Source: JASSUD01 sp031963005 (GTDB lineage: Bacteria > Pseudomonadota > Gammaproteobacteria > Burkholderiales > Burkholderiaceae). From it: 64,000 bases of DNA. The notes beneath the pieces were generated by a model. It did no database searches. It worked only from the letters and a program-made list of their open reading frames with translations, and was not told the DNA's origin. Made by a program: the position numbers and the translations under genes. Where the stretch lies: NCBI GenBank assembly GCA_031963005.1, contig JASSUL010000004.1, positions 1 through 64,000 of the forward strand. Direction: 5' to 3'. Below, in pieces: positions 9,691 to 18,414 of the stretch; position 1 is the first letter of the stretch, and each line of letters starts with the position of its first letter.

Positions 9691-9786
9691 GACGGGCCTC
9701 CTCGCATGGAGACGCGGTGAATCTGGTCAGGTCGGGAACGAAGCAGCCACAGCTGTTGTCGCCAGTGCCGGGGGTCGGGCTCGTCC
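9691..9786 (+). ncRNA. ffs: 4.5S signal recognition particle RNA (small bacterial SRP RNA)
   Basis: The conserved domain IV is unmistakable: GTCAGGTCGGGAACGAAGC and CAGCC on one arm, returning through GCCAGTG, with the outer ends GACGGGCC and GGGCTCGTC pairing. The RNA binds Ffh and targets inner-membrane proteins. A TAAAAT box precedes it by about seven bases. It lies directly upstream of dnaX, as in Burkholderia. The ends are placed by the pairing of the outer stem and may be off by a few bases. Confidence 0.95.
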
Positions 9787-9893
9787 TCATCTTCTCTTTT
9801 TATACATTCTGTATAGCTATAGGCTTTACGGTAATGGCATATCTACCTCACAGACTCCTTCGCCTTTCCTCTCATTCGTATCGAGATTCTTAG

Positions 9894-11720
9894 ATGACGC
9901 ATATCGCGCTTGCACGAAAATGGCGCCCTAGAGATTTTGTTTCCTTAGTGGGGCAGGAACACGTCGTTAGGGCACTGGTGCATTCTCTGGAGCAAAATAG
10001 GTTACATCACGCCTACCTTTTTACAGGAACGCGTGGAGTGGGCAAGACTACGCTTTCTCGCATTTTGGCGAAGGCGCTGAACTGCGAGAAAGGGGTTACT
10101 GCCACGCCTTGTGGCGCGTGCAGAGCCTGTTTAGAGGTAGAGGCGGGGCATTGCATCGATTACATTGAAATGGATGCAGCGTCTAATCGTGGCGTAGATG
10201 AAATGACGGCATTGCTTGAGCAAGCCGTATATGCGCCTGTTGCTGCGCGCTTTAAAGTCTATATGATCGATGAAGTGCATATGCTGACTCAGCATGCGTT
10301 CAACGCAATGCTTAAAACGCTGGAGGAACCGCCTCCTCACGTTAAATTTATTCTGGCAACAACCGATCCTAAAAAAGTTCCAATCACCGTGCTTTCGCGC
10401 TGCTTGCAGTTTAATTTAAAGCCGCTGACAGCAATGCAAATTACCGCTCACCTTGAGGCTATCTTGAAGGTGGAGCAGATGCAATACACCGTTGGGGCGT
10501 TGCATATCCTGTCGCGCTTAGCGCAAGGGAGTTTGCGCGATGCCCTTTCGCTAACTGATCAAGCGATTGCTTATAGCGCTGGCGCGCTCAGTGAAGAAGC
10601 GCTTCAGCAGATGTTTGGCACCTTGGATCATAAATATTTAGTGCATCTGCTCAAAAGCGTAGCGACAGGGCAAGGCCCTGCTGTGCTCAAAGTGGCAGAG
10701 GAGATGGCATCACACGGTGCTTCTTTTGGTGTGGCTCTACAAGATTTAGCGAGTCTTTTACACCGTGTAGCTTGGGCGCAGTATGCGCCTAGCGCTGTCA
10801 ATGAGATGTCGGTCGACGCAGAGGATATTGCAGAACTAGCGAGCGTGCTCACGCCGGAGCAAGTGCAGTTGTATTATCAAATTGCAACGGTAGGACGTAG
10901 TGAATTGGGGCTTGCGCCAGATGAATATGCCGGCTTCACAATGACCTTACTGCGGATGCTCGCTTTCTATCCGAGTACAGAGGGATTAACGCCAGTTCCG
11001 CCGAATAAACCAGTGCCGAGTTTGCGTGACCACCCCAAACTCCATCAACAGGAAGGGGCTACTGCGCAGAGAGATATCGCCGTATTACGTCAGAGCGATC
11101 CTGCGCAGAATGTACAGGATGCACCAATACAAATATCCGATATCGCTGCATCCCCATCCGCTGCAGAAACAGAGGCATTAGGCATTGCGCCTGTTTTCGA
11201 GACGCCAGCATCCGCTGCTTTTGCTGCGTCTCAGCAAATATCGATGTCAGATAGACATTCTACTGACCTTAAAACCCCTTCCTCCTTGAGCGTACACGGT
11301 GCAGAAACACCCATGCCTGTGCCTCAAAATACCGCTTCCGTACTGCTTGAAAATACGGCCCAATGGCCTTTATTAGTCCCAAAGCTCAAGCTAAGAGGAT
11401 TAACCGAACAATTAGCGGCACACAGTGAATTAATACATATAGAGGGCGCAACGCTTACGCTGCGCGTTTCTTTGCCGCAATTGGCGCAAAAACATTGCGT
11501 AGAGAAGCTTCAGAGTGCTTTGGCGCTGCATTTTGGTCAGACTTTCATCATTAAAACCGAGATCGGCGTAGCAACCTGCACTGCAGCCCAAGATATCGCC
11601 AAAGCGCAGACGCAACGCCAGGAAGAGGCTTTAGAGTCTATACAAAAAAATCCCGTGGTGCAGGATCTGCAGCATCTGTTGGATGCCAGCTTAGTACCCG
11701 GTTCTGTGCGCGCTATTTGA
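9894..11720 (+). CDS. dnaX: DNA polymerase III subunits tau/gamma
   Basis: Clamp-loader ATPase of the replicative polymerase. It has 608 aa. Walker A GTRGVGKT is at residues 45-52, the zinc-finger cysteines are 64, 73, 76 and 79, the DEVHM Walker B lies near 126-130 and the SRC sensor at 168-170. A low-complexity linker (about 370-480) leads to a tau-type C-terminal domain that contacts the polymerase core. No obvious slippery A-run for gamma frameshifting was noticed. ATG at 9894 opens the conserved MTHIALARKWRPRDF. It starts a dnaX-ybaB-recR set. Confidence 0.97.
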   Translation: MTHIALARKWRPRDFVSLVGQEHVVRALVHSLEQNRLHHAYLFTGTRGVGKTTLSRILAKALNCEKGVTATPCGACRACLEVEAGHCIDYIEMDAASNRGVDEMTALLEQAVYAPVAARFKVYMIDEVHMLTQHAFNAMLKTLEEPPPHVKFILATTDPKKVPITVLSRCLQFNLKPLTAMQITAHLEAILKVEQMQYTVGALHILSRLAQGSLRDALSLTDQAIAYSAGALSEEALQQMFGTLDHKYLVHLLKSVATGQGPAVLKVAEEMASHGASFGVALQDLASLLHRVAWAQYAPSAVNEMSVDAEDIAELASVLTPEQVQLYYQIATVGRSELGLAPDEYAGFTMTLLRMLAFYPSTEGLTPVPPNKPVPSLRDHPKLHQQEGATAQRDIAVLRQSDPAQNVQDAPIQISDIAASPSAAETEALGIAPVFETPASAAFAASQQISMSDRHSTDLKTPSSLSVHGAETPMPVPQNTASVLLENTAQWPLLVPKLKLRGLTEQLAAHSELIHIEGATLTLRVSLPQLAQKHCVEKLQSALALHFGQTFIIKTEIGVATCTAAQDIAKAQTQRQEEALESIQKNPVVQDLQHLLDASLVPGSVRAI

Positions 11721-12004
11721 AGCCGTATTTTTTGATGCATAATGCATCGGCTATTAATGTAGAGGTATGAAGTCGCAGCGAGTACTAATCTTCTAATTAG
11801 GTATACTTGGACATGCTATCCTGTAGTGCATACTTTATATGTTCTATAGCAAAGTTCGGATGCAAAATTAGGACCCAAGCTTTATAAAAATGAAAAATAC
11901 TGTGGGGCATAGCCCCATGTGGCCAATTTAAAGAAAAAGCCATATTGTTATTTACTTTATTGATGAATCTATCAAGGTTCGTTACATATCTCCTGGAGCA
12001 CTAG

Positions 12005-12352
12005 ATGATTAAAGACCAAATTGCTGACCTTATTAAGCAAGCTGAGCAAATGCAAGAAAAAATGAAAAAGATTCAAGAAGAGCTGATTCAAACAGTTGTC
12101 AAAGGGGAATCAGGTGCAGGCTTAGTGATTGTTGAACTGAGCTGCAAATATGAAGTACGTCGTGTCTGGATTGCTCCTAGCTTGATGACGGAAGAGAAGG
12201 AAATGATAGAAGATCTCGTAGCTGCTGCTATTAATGATGCGACTAAGAAGATTGAAGCCATTGTGCAACAGAAAGTCGGCTCGATTACCAATGGGCAAGA
12301 TATGGGTATGGGCGGTATGGGTGCTCCAGGCGGCTTTAAATTGCCTCTTTAA
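12005..12352 (+). CDS. ybaB: YbaB/EbfC family nucleoid-associated protein
   Basis: Small dimeric DNA-binding protein of the YbaB/EbfC family, 115 aa. The N-terminal helix is rich in Lys and Gln (KQAEQMQEKMKKIQEEL). The central GESGAGLV strand and the EMIEDLVAAAINDATKK helix are diagnostic, and a Gly/Met-rich tail ends in FKLPL. It lies between dnaX and recR, the usual operon. CTCCTGGAG at 11990-11998, just before the ATG, supplies a GGAG Shine-Dalgarno. Confidence 0.95.
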   Translation: MIKDQIADLIKQAEQMQEKMKKIQEELIQTVVKGESGAGLVIVELSCKYEVRRVWIAPSLMTEEKEMIEDLVAAAINDATKKIEAIVQQKVGSITNGQDMGMGGMGAPGGFKLPL

Positions 12353-12407
12353 AAATCCATTATTTGGCACCATAGATTTTGAAAATAGGGTAGGTGCCCA
12401 TTGCAAT

Positions 12408-12458
12408 GCATTAGACCTCTTTTGATGCCGCTACGGGGTTTCAAAAGAGGTCTAATGC
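12408..12458. repeat. Palindromic element, third family (GACCTCTTTTG arms)
   Basis: GCATTAGACCTCTTTTGA is perfectly inverted 15 bases later, with GCCGCTACGGGGTT between. TA flanks the GACCTC arms on both sides (TA-GACCTC ... GAGGTC-TA). A diverged and longer relative is at 26732-26836. Confidence 0.75.
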
Positions 12459-12459
12459 C

Positions 12460-12525
12460 AAAAGGGCTCTTATTTTTGGATGATAAGGAGTAAATGACTC
12501 CGTGTCCGAAATAAGAGCCTTTTTA
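12460..12525 (+). terminator. Terminator-like hairpin between ybaB and recR
   Basis: The stem GGGCTCTTATTT/AAATAAGAGCC encloses an inner GGAGT/ACTCC hairpin and ends in TTTTT. It could terminate the dnaX-ybaB transcript, leaving recR to its own promoter. It abuts the palindrome at 12408-12458. Confidence 0.6.
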
Positions 12526-12594
12526 AATGGATTTTGGTCTATGGATGTGTAGCGATAGGATGTGCCAAAGCGGCATTATAGTATTGGGTATCTT

Positions 12595-13185
12595 ATGGAA
12601 AATGCGTTATCTAAGCTGATCGAAGCCTTCCGAGCTTTGCCTGGCGTAGGCCAAAAATCGGCTCAGCGTATGGCCTATTATCTCATCCAGCATAATCGCT
12701 CGGGTGCAGAGCGATTAGGAGAGGCATTACTGTACGCTGTACGCAATATTGCGCACTGCGCGCGGTGTAATACTTTTTCGCAAGCAAAGATCTGTAAAAC
12801 CTGTTTGGATCCTCAACGTGATCCCACCGTGTTATGTGTAGTGGAAACTCCTGCAGATCAGCTGATGATAGAGCAATCCATGACTTATCAAGGCTTATAC
12901 TTTATTTTGATGGGGCATCTTAATCCTATCAATGGAGTCGGTCCTTATGATTTGCATTTTGATCGCTTGGTCAAACGTGCTACCGATGGAGTGGTAGAAG
13001 AAGTGATCTTAGCGACGAATTTCACTAGTGAAAGCGAAGCTACTGCTCATTACCTCGCGCAGATGCTGAAACCTAAAGGTTTACGTGTCACACGTTTGGC
13101 ACGAGGAGTGCCAGTGGGGGGGGAGCTTGAGTACGTAGACGTAGGCACGCTCGCGCGTGCAGTCTTGGACCGGCGAACCTTATAG
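12595..13185 (+). CDS. recR: Recombination protein RecR
   Basis: RecFOR-pathway protein that helps load RecA at gaps, 196 aa. It has the N-terminal helix-hairpin-helix (ALPGVGQKSAQRMA), a C4 zinc finger at Cys55, 58, 67 and 70, and a Toprim domain (LCVVETPADQLM). The C-terminal GVPVGGELEYVD ends in DRRTL. ATG at 12595 gives the family length; an upstream GTG at 12562 in the same frame would add eleven unconserved residues. No strong Shine-Dalgarno is seen at either. Confidence 0.95.
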   Translation: MENALSKLIEAFRALPGVGQKSAQRMAYYLIQHNRSGAERLGEALLYAVRNIAHCARCNTFSQAKICKTCLDPQRDPTVLCVVETPADQLMIEQSMTYQGLYFILMGHLNPINGVGPYDLHFDRLVKRATDGVVEEVILATNFTSESEATAHYLAQMLKPKGLRVTRLARGVPVGGELEYVDVGTLARAVLDRRTL

Positions 13186-13401
13186 CGGGCAGCTCGCCTT
13201 TATGTTTTTTCTCGTTTTTTATATTATTTTTGCGGTATATGCGCTTGCTCTATGCTTTTTGTCTGCGTCTTCCAAAAAGGTGGGGATCTATACTTAGGCA
13301 TTTCTCTGTAGAGTGAATCCTTCAGAGTACAAGCTAAAAATAGATTCCCTCTCAGTGATGACTCCTGCGTACAAACTACATCCTCGGTTACAATTCCCTT
13401 T

Positions 13402-14172
13402 ATGAAAATCTTGCTTAGTAATGATGATGGCTATCTTGCACCAGGAATAGCGGCTTTATATGAAGCCTTACTCCCTTTGGGAGAGGTGACGGTATTTGCG
13501 CCAGAGCGAAACTGTAGCGGCGCTTCTAATTCGCTTACGCTATCGCGTCCTCTGTCTTTATTTAAGGCAAGTAACGGCTTTCATTATGTCAACGGTACGC
13601 CGACCGACTGTGTCCATATGGCGATGATGGGGATAGAGGGCTATAAGCCTGATTTAGTAGTCTCTGGCATCAATGATGGTCAGAATATGGCAGAGGATGT
13701 GCTGTATTCGGGTACGGTTGCGGCAGCAACAGAAGGGTTCATGTTTGGAGTGCCTGCTTTTGCTTTTTCATTGGCGGAAAAAGGATGGTCTCATTTAGAT
13801 TCAGCCGCGCGTATAGCGGCAAAAATAGTACAGCATTATCTCGAGAAGCCTTTTTTGGCTTCTACCAAAATTCCTTTTTTATTAAATATTAATATTCCGA
13901 ATAAGCCGTATGAAGCGCTTGATGCTTGGAGCATAACGCGTTTGGGCAAACGGCACCCTTCACAATCACTGTCTTGCCAAATGAGTCCGAGAGGGGATCC
14001 TGTTTATTGGATTGGGCGCGCAGGAGATGCGCGGGATTTCAGCGACGGTACCGATTTTCATGCCATCTCACAGGGAAAAGTGTCGATTACCCCGTTACAG
14101 CTTGACTTAACGCATAGCCCATTAATGCCTACTTTATGTGATTGGGCCAGTCTTGCTAGGCAAGATTCATGA
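13402..14172 (+). CDS. surE: 5'/3'-nucleotidase SurE
   Basis: Metal-dependent nucleoside monophosphate phosphatase with stationary-phase functions. It is 256 aa. The metal-binding NDD is at residues 7-9, the ASNS loop is in place, and the VSGINDGQNMAEDVLYSGTV block is conserved. It begins surE-pcm-nlpD-rpoS, a stress-survival gene order shared across proteobacteria. Its stop overlaps the pcm start by four bases, so they are probably translationally coupled. Confidence 0.97.
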   Translation: MKILLSNDDGYLAPGIAALYEALLPLGEVTVFAPERNCSGASNSLTLSRPLSLFKASNGFHYVNGTPTDCVHMAMMGIEGYKPDLVVSGINDGQNMAEDVLYSGTVAAATEGFMFGVPAFAFSLAEKGWSHLDSAARIAAKIVQHYLEKPFLASTKIPFLLNINIPNKPYEALDAWSITRLGKRHPSQSLSCQMSPRGDPVYWIGRAGDARDFSDGTDFHAISQGKVSITPLQLDLTHSPLMPTLCDWASLARQDS

Positions 14173-15179
14173 AGTCAAAGCAGCCTGAAGATGCGGTATA
14201 TAGGGATGCCAATAATCATGCAAAGCCTATATCCACATCGGACGGAAGTACAAAGATCGTGAGCGTACTCCCTGCCAAGGGATCTGTTTCAAAATATTAT
14301 CCGCTCGATTTGGCACAGCTTGCATTAGATTCGCAAGAGAGTGAATGGGGTGTAGAAATATCGGCAATACCTGCGCAATGGGACATTGCCATACCCGATT
14401 TTGAAAAAATACCGCTGACGCAGCTAAGTAAAGTAAACAAAGCAGTAAACAAAGCAGTAAACACAACGAGAAATACAGCGCATAGCCACTATCAAACGGA
14501 TAGTGTGCGCCTGGAGAAGCAAGCGCGACTGAAGTTGATTGCTTTGCCGTTTCGTCATCGCATGATTAAGCGGCTTGAGGAACAAGGCATTGCCGACGCA
14601 CGGGTTTTAAAAGCCATGGCGGCTATCCCTAGACATTTATTTGTCGATCCTGCATTGGCAGAGCAAGCGTATGAAGAAATTGCGTTGAGTATTGGATATA
14701 AGCAAACCATATCCAGGCCTTTTGTTATCGCCAGAATGCTGGAGCGCCTTATGGCGCATCGATGGCTAAAAAAAAAGCCGCTTAAAATGCTGGAAATTGG
14801 TACAGGGTGCGGCTATCAAGCGGCTGTACTAAGTGAATTAGCGCAGGAAGTGTATTCTATTGAGCGCATTGGTCCGCTTTTTGAACGCGCTAAACACAAT
14901 CTGCGCCCTTTACGCATTCCAAATGTCCGACTCCATCACGGCGATGGCCGTTTAGGGTTTGCACAAGCAGCACCATTTGATGCCATTATCGTAGCAGCTG
15001 CAGGGCTTGAAATTCCGCCTGCTTTATTGGAACAACTTAAAATCGGGGGGCGTTGCATAGCGCCAATAGGGCATAAAATGCAAAGCCTAGTTTTAACTGA
15101 ACGTACTTCCGCCACCCAATGGCGTGAATCTATACTAGATACGGTTTTTTTCGTGCCTCTAAAATCTGGGGTGATTTAG
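14169..15179 (+). CDS. pcm: Protein-L-isoaspartate O-methyltransferase
   Basis: SAM-dependent repair enzyme that methylates isoaspartyl residues in aged proteins. The core occupies about residues 118-336: SRPFVIARML, SAM motif I LEIGTGCGYQAA at 208-219, and IVAAAGLEIPPALLEQL. The first ~110 residues are a low-complexity leader that E. coli Pcm lacks, with an internal 12-base duplication that repeats NKAV; Burkholderia homologues also have long leaders. It overlaps surE (ATGA) and is followed after five bases by nlpD. Confidence 0.94.
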   Translation: MKSKQPEDAVYRDANNHAKPISTSDGSTKIVSVLPAKGSVSKYYPLDLAQLALDSQESEWGVEISAIPAQWDIAIPDFEKIPLTQLSKVNKAVNKAVNTTRNTAHSHYQTDSVRLEKQARLKLIALPFRHRMIKRLEEQGIADARVLKAMAAIPRHLFVDPALAEQAYEEIALSIGYKQTISRPFVIARMLERLMAHRWLKKKPLKMLEIGTGCGYQAAVLSELAQEVYSIERIGPLFERAKHNLRPLRIPNVRLHHGDGRLGFAQAAPFDAIIVAAAGLEIPPALLEQLKIGGRCIAPIGHKMQSLVLTERTSATQWRESILDTVFFVPLKSGVI

Positions 15180-15184
15180 GACTC

Positions 15185-16141
15185 ATGACCATGTTGCAGA
15201 TATGTAGAGAAAAATTTAAACAGGCGCCTCATCCATGCCTGCAAGTACGCACCAAAAGCCGACGGTTTATGATGCTTGCCCTCTCGAGCCTTTTGCCGCT
15301 AGCTATTTTGAATGCTTGTTCATCGCGGCTCGATAATGCGCCAGTTCTTGAGCGTTCGGCTAGCTCAGGCGGGCTATTAGGGGTGCCGTCAGGCTATTAC
15401 CGCGTTAAAACGGGCGATACGCTGTACCGTATTGCGGTAGAAAATCGCCAGAGCTACCAAGCTATTGCGGCTTGGAATAATTTGCAAGATCCTAAGCAAA
15501 TTGAGGTAGGCCAGCTTTTGCGTGTCGCTCCTATGGGCCAAGGGGGGGCGCCTACTACAGAACAAAATGGGAATACTCCAACCCAAGCACAGGCTTTGGG
15601 AACTGCGCCTATTCCTTTTGTTAGTGTGACCCGTGTTCCTGGCGCCACAACAGGCACATCGGCTACTTCTGTGGAAAACACGCCTGCTTCCGGTGCTGCT
15701 GTCTCGGGATCCTCTGGCAGTGCAGCGCTAGCCAATATTCATTTTACTTGGCCTGTGAACGGTCCTATTTTAAATACCTTCAACGAAAGTCAAAATAAAG
15801 GGATCGATATTGGCGGTACACTCGGAACAGCGGTAAAAGCCGCTTCAGGCGGACGTGTTGTCTACGCAGGTAATGGTTTAAGAGGCTACGGTAACCTTAT
15901 TATTATCAAACACGATAATCTCTTTTTAAGTGCCTATGCGCATAATCACAAATTGCATGTCAAAGAAGGCGATATTATTAAAAAAGGCGACAAAATTGCC
16001 GAAATGGGAAATAGCGATGCGGCACGGGTTATGTTGCATTTTGAAATCCGCAAGCAAGGTAAGCCTGTAGATCCGCTGAAATATCTCCCTGATTCTAGTG
16101 CGTCTTTTTCTTCATCATCACAAACTCCTTTAACTCCATAA
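15185..16141 (+). CDS. nlpD: Lipoprotein NlpD (LysM + M23 domain)
   Basis: Outer-membrane lipoprotein that activates a cell-wall amidase during daughter-cell separation. It has 318 aa. The lipobox LNAC has the acylated Cys at 45, a LysM domain spans about 71-114, a Ser/Thr/Ala-rich linker follows, and the LytM/M23 domain runs from about 205 to 305. The zinc-binding residues of active M23 peptidases are not all present (GIDIGG, LHFEI), as in NlpD activators generally. ATG at 15185 or 15191 gives a long cytoplasmic n-region; a start nearer the hydrophobic segment at 29 is possible. Confidence 0.93.
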   Translation: MTMLQICREKFKQAPHPCLQVRTKSRRFMMLALSSLLPLAILNACSSRLDNAPVLERSASSGGLLGVPSGYYRVKTGDTLYRIAVENRQSYQAIAAWNNLQDPKQIEVGQLLRVAPMGQGGAPTTEQNGNTPTQAQALGTAPIPFVSVTRVPGATTGTSATSVENTPASGAAVSGSSGSAALANIHFTWPVNGPILNTFNESQNKGIDIGGTLGTAVKAASGGRVVYAGNGLRGYGNLIIIKHDNLFLSAYAHNHKLHVKEGDIIKKGDKIAEMGNSDAARVMLHFEIRKQGKPVDPLKYLPDSSASFSSSSQTPLTP

Positions 16142-16160
16142 CACCATATTGATATTCCTT

Positions 16161-16304
16161 AGAACCTGTTTAGTATCTCCCAAAAGGGTTCCTATTTGGG
16201 GGAGCAGTAGCACAGGGACCGGAACTGTACTTCTAGTACAGTGAGATCCCGAGCACCGCACGACCGCAAAGAGGGGCCCTTTTGGGAGATACTAAACAGG
16301 TTCT
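16161..16304. repeat. MITE-like element, family 1, copy A
   Basis: Perfect 28-bp terminal inverted repeats begin AGAACCTGTTTAGTATCTCC and are matched at the far end. The core contains the hairpin GGGACCGGAACTGTACTT ... GTACAGTGAGATCCC followed by GAGCACC. The element fills the nlpD-rpoS gap. TA lies at the left junction. The same core recurs at 21013, 35241 and, decayed, 60284, with different arms. Confidence 0.88.
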
Positions 16305-16357
16305 TAAACGCAGTACCCGATCCTATACGATAAACGCAGTTAAATTAAAGGAATGGA

Positions 16358-17380
16358 ATGCAGCGTGCGGAAAAGGAAAAGTTAGATGAAGAGGACATCG
16401 CAGAGGAAGCTATACTGCCAGAGTCGGCTGAAGAATTAGATTTTTTAACATTTGTTGAGCCGACTAAAGACGAAGAAAATACAGAGAGCGACGCTCAAAT
16501 AGATACTTCGCAATTACAAATAGAAATGGCCACTGATGGGGTTCAACGCTATCTGGCGAAGATCAGCGCTGCGGGACCTTTATTAACGGCCAAAGAAGAG
16601 CATATGTATGCGGTGCAGGCCAAAGAAGGGGCATTTGCTGCGCGCCAAATCATGATTGAACGCAATTTGCGTTTGGTGGTGAGCATTGCCAAGCATTATC
16701 TGCACCGAGGATTAACGCTGCTCGATTTAATAGAAGAAGGGAATATTGGCCTTATCTATAGCCTTGAAAAATTTGATCCTTGGCGCGGTTTTCGTTTTTC
16801 GACATATGCCACATGGTGGATTCGACAAAATATTGAACGCGCTATTATGAATCAGGCACGTACGGTGCGCCTTCCTGTGCATATCCTACGTGAACTCAAT
16901 CAAGTATTACGCGCAAAGCGTTATATTGAAAAGCAGCTCCATAAAGCAGGAGCTAACTATTCCTCTGAAGCGCGCATTGAAGATATAGCCGATTTAACGG
17001 GAAAAACTCAGCAAGAAGTCGCTGATATGCTCACACTCAATGAGCATACAACATCGCTAGATGCCCCGCTGGATTCCGACTCTACTGCGAGCTTGCTGGA
17101 CTTTCTGCCTGAAGATACCGACTTTTCACCGGAAGCCACAGCCCGCTATCGCGAACTAGAAGCGTTGCTGCATATTTGGCTAAAACGGATGCCAGAAAAG
17201 CACCGCTATGTCATTAAACGGCGTTTTGGATTAGAACAAGCAGATCCTTTAACGCTAGAAAAATTGGCCGAAGAAATGAACCTTAAGCCAGAGCAAGTCC
17301 GACAATTGCACTATGAAGCATTGCAGTGGTTAAAGCGGTATTTTTTAACACGTGGTATTCAGAAGGATGCGCTGTTATAG
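16358..17380 (+). CDS. rpoS: RNA polymerase sigma factor RpoS
   Basis: Stationary-phase/general stress sigma factor, 340 aa. Region 1.2 begins at DGVQRYLAKIS. Region 2 contains LTLLDLIEEGNIGLIYS and FRFSTYATWWIRQNIERA, region 3 has VRLPVHILREL, and region 4 has KHRYVIKRRFGL and a helix-turn-helix near the end. The N-terminal ~55 residues are acidic. It follows nlpD as usual, but a 144-bp palindromic element separates them, which may alter an nlpD-internal rpoS promoter arrangement. Confidence 0.96.
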   Translation: MQRAEKEKLDEEDIAEEAILPESAEELDFLTFVEPTKDEENTESDAQIDTSQLQIEMATDGVQRYLAKISAAGPLLTAKEEHMYAVQAKEGAFAARQIMIERNLRLVVSIAKHYLHRGLTLLDLIEEGNIGLIYSLEKFDPWRGFRFSTYATWWIRQNIERAIMNQARTVRLPVHILRELNQVLRAKRYIEKQLHKAGANYSSEARIEDIADLTGKTQQEVADMLTLNEHTTSLDAPLDSDSTASLLDFLPEDTDFSPEATARYRELEALLHIWLKRMPEKHRYVIKRRFGLEQADPLTLEKLAEEMNLKPEQVRQLHYEALQWLKRYFLTRGIQKDALL

Positions 17381-17416
17381 GCATCGACCATTTTCTATTA
17401 AATAGGGCGCTGAGTA

Positions 17417-18217
17417 ATGACGCCAGTCTTGGTATTTGATATTGAAACGATTCCAGATGCGCAAGGGCTGCGCGTTTTGCATGCGGATGAAAGGGATGGC
17501 ACAGAATCCTCGGATGAAGCGATTGTGCAGGAAGCACTCGATGCTCGCCGCGAGAAAACCGGATCCGATTTTTTACCTTTGCCATTACAACGCATTGTGG
17601 CCATTTCTTGTGTGTTTCGTGACCACAAGGATTTTCGCGTGCGCTCTTTGGGAAAAGTAGGAGACTCTGAATCCACCTTGATCCAATCTTTTTTTCGTAT
17701 TATTGAAAAATATACCCCGCAGCTGATTTCATGGAATGGGGGAGGGTTTGATTTACCCGTTTTGCATTATCGCTCGCTATTACACGGTATTGCTGCGCCA
17801 CGGTATTGGGATATCGGCGAAGAAGACCGCGAATTTAAGTGGAACAATTACCTGAACCGCTATCATATGCGCCATCTAGATTTGATGGATCATTTGGCGC
17901 TTTATCAGCCTAAAGCTTATGCCTCACTCGATCTATTAGCGAAATTATTAGGTTTTCCCGGAAAACTCGGGATGGATGGCAGCCAAGTATGGCCAGCTTA
18001 TCAAGCGGGAAAAATAGAAGAAATTCGGCAATATTGTGAAACCGATGTGGTGAATACCTATCTGTTATATGCTCGCTTTCAACTGATGCGAGGCCATTTT
18101 TCCCAACAAGCTTATGAGAGTGAGCTCAGTGCTATACGTGAGACGCTTACCGCGCAGCCAGAGGCGCATTGGCGCGAATATTTGCAAGCCTGGAGCGCTT
18201 CAGAAAGATCTCTGTAG
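17417..18217 (+). CDS. Predicted 3'-5' exonuclease, PolB-related DnaQ-like fold
   Basis: The DEDD-type nuclease motifs are readable in 266 aa: VFDIETIPD (Asp8, Glu10) as Exo I, SWNGGGFDLPVL as Exo II and YCETDVVNTYLLYARF as Exo III. The family is the conserved prokaryotic group related to the PolB proofreading domain. It sits between rpoS and rlmD as in Burkholderia. Its substrate is unknown. Confidence 0.85.
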   Translation: MTPVLVFDIETIPDAQGLRVLHADERDGTESSDEAIVQEALDARREKTGSDFLPLPLQRIVAISCVFRDHKDFRVRSLGKVGDSESTLIQSFFRIIEKYTPQLISWNGGGFDLPVLHYRSLLHGIAAPRYWDIGEEDREFKWNNYLNRYHMRHLDLMDHLALYQPKAYASLDLLAKLLGFPGKLGMDGSQVWPAYQAGKIEEIRQYCETDVVNTYLLYARFQLMRGHFSQQAYESELSAIRETLTAQPEAHWREYLQAWSASERSL

Positions 18218-18218
18218 T

Positions 18219-18307
18219 AGAGCCCTGTTCTTAATCTCCAAAAGCGGGTTGTGTTGGGGTGATGTACGAACCCCAACACAACCTACTTTTGGAGATCAAA
18301 CAGGTCT
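18219..18307. repeat. Palindromic element, family 2, copy F
   Basis: The arms AGAGCCCTGTTCTTAATCTCC and a diverged inverse enclose a second palindrome, GGTTGTGTTGGGGT with its complement after GATGTACGA. It directly follows the exonuclease stop and runs into a T-rich tract, so it may also work as a terminator. Related copies are at 25171, 28304 and 32605. Confidence 0.8.
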
Positions 18308-18414
18308 TTTTTTCCTATAATGCCCAATTACTAAACGTAATTCCCTCCATTGAAAAGTTTGAAAGCAAATAGAAGAAATTTTCTCTCTATTTGCTGTTTT
18401 TTATTGAAACTCTA

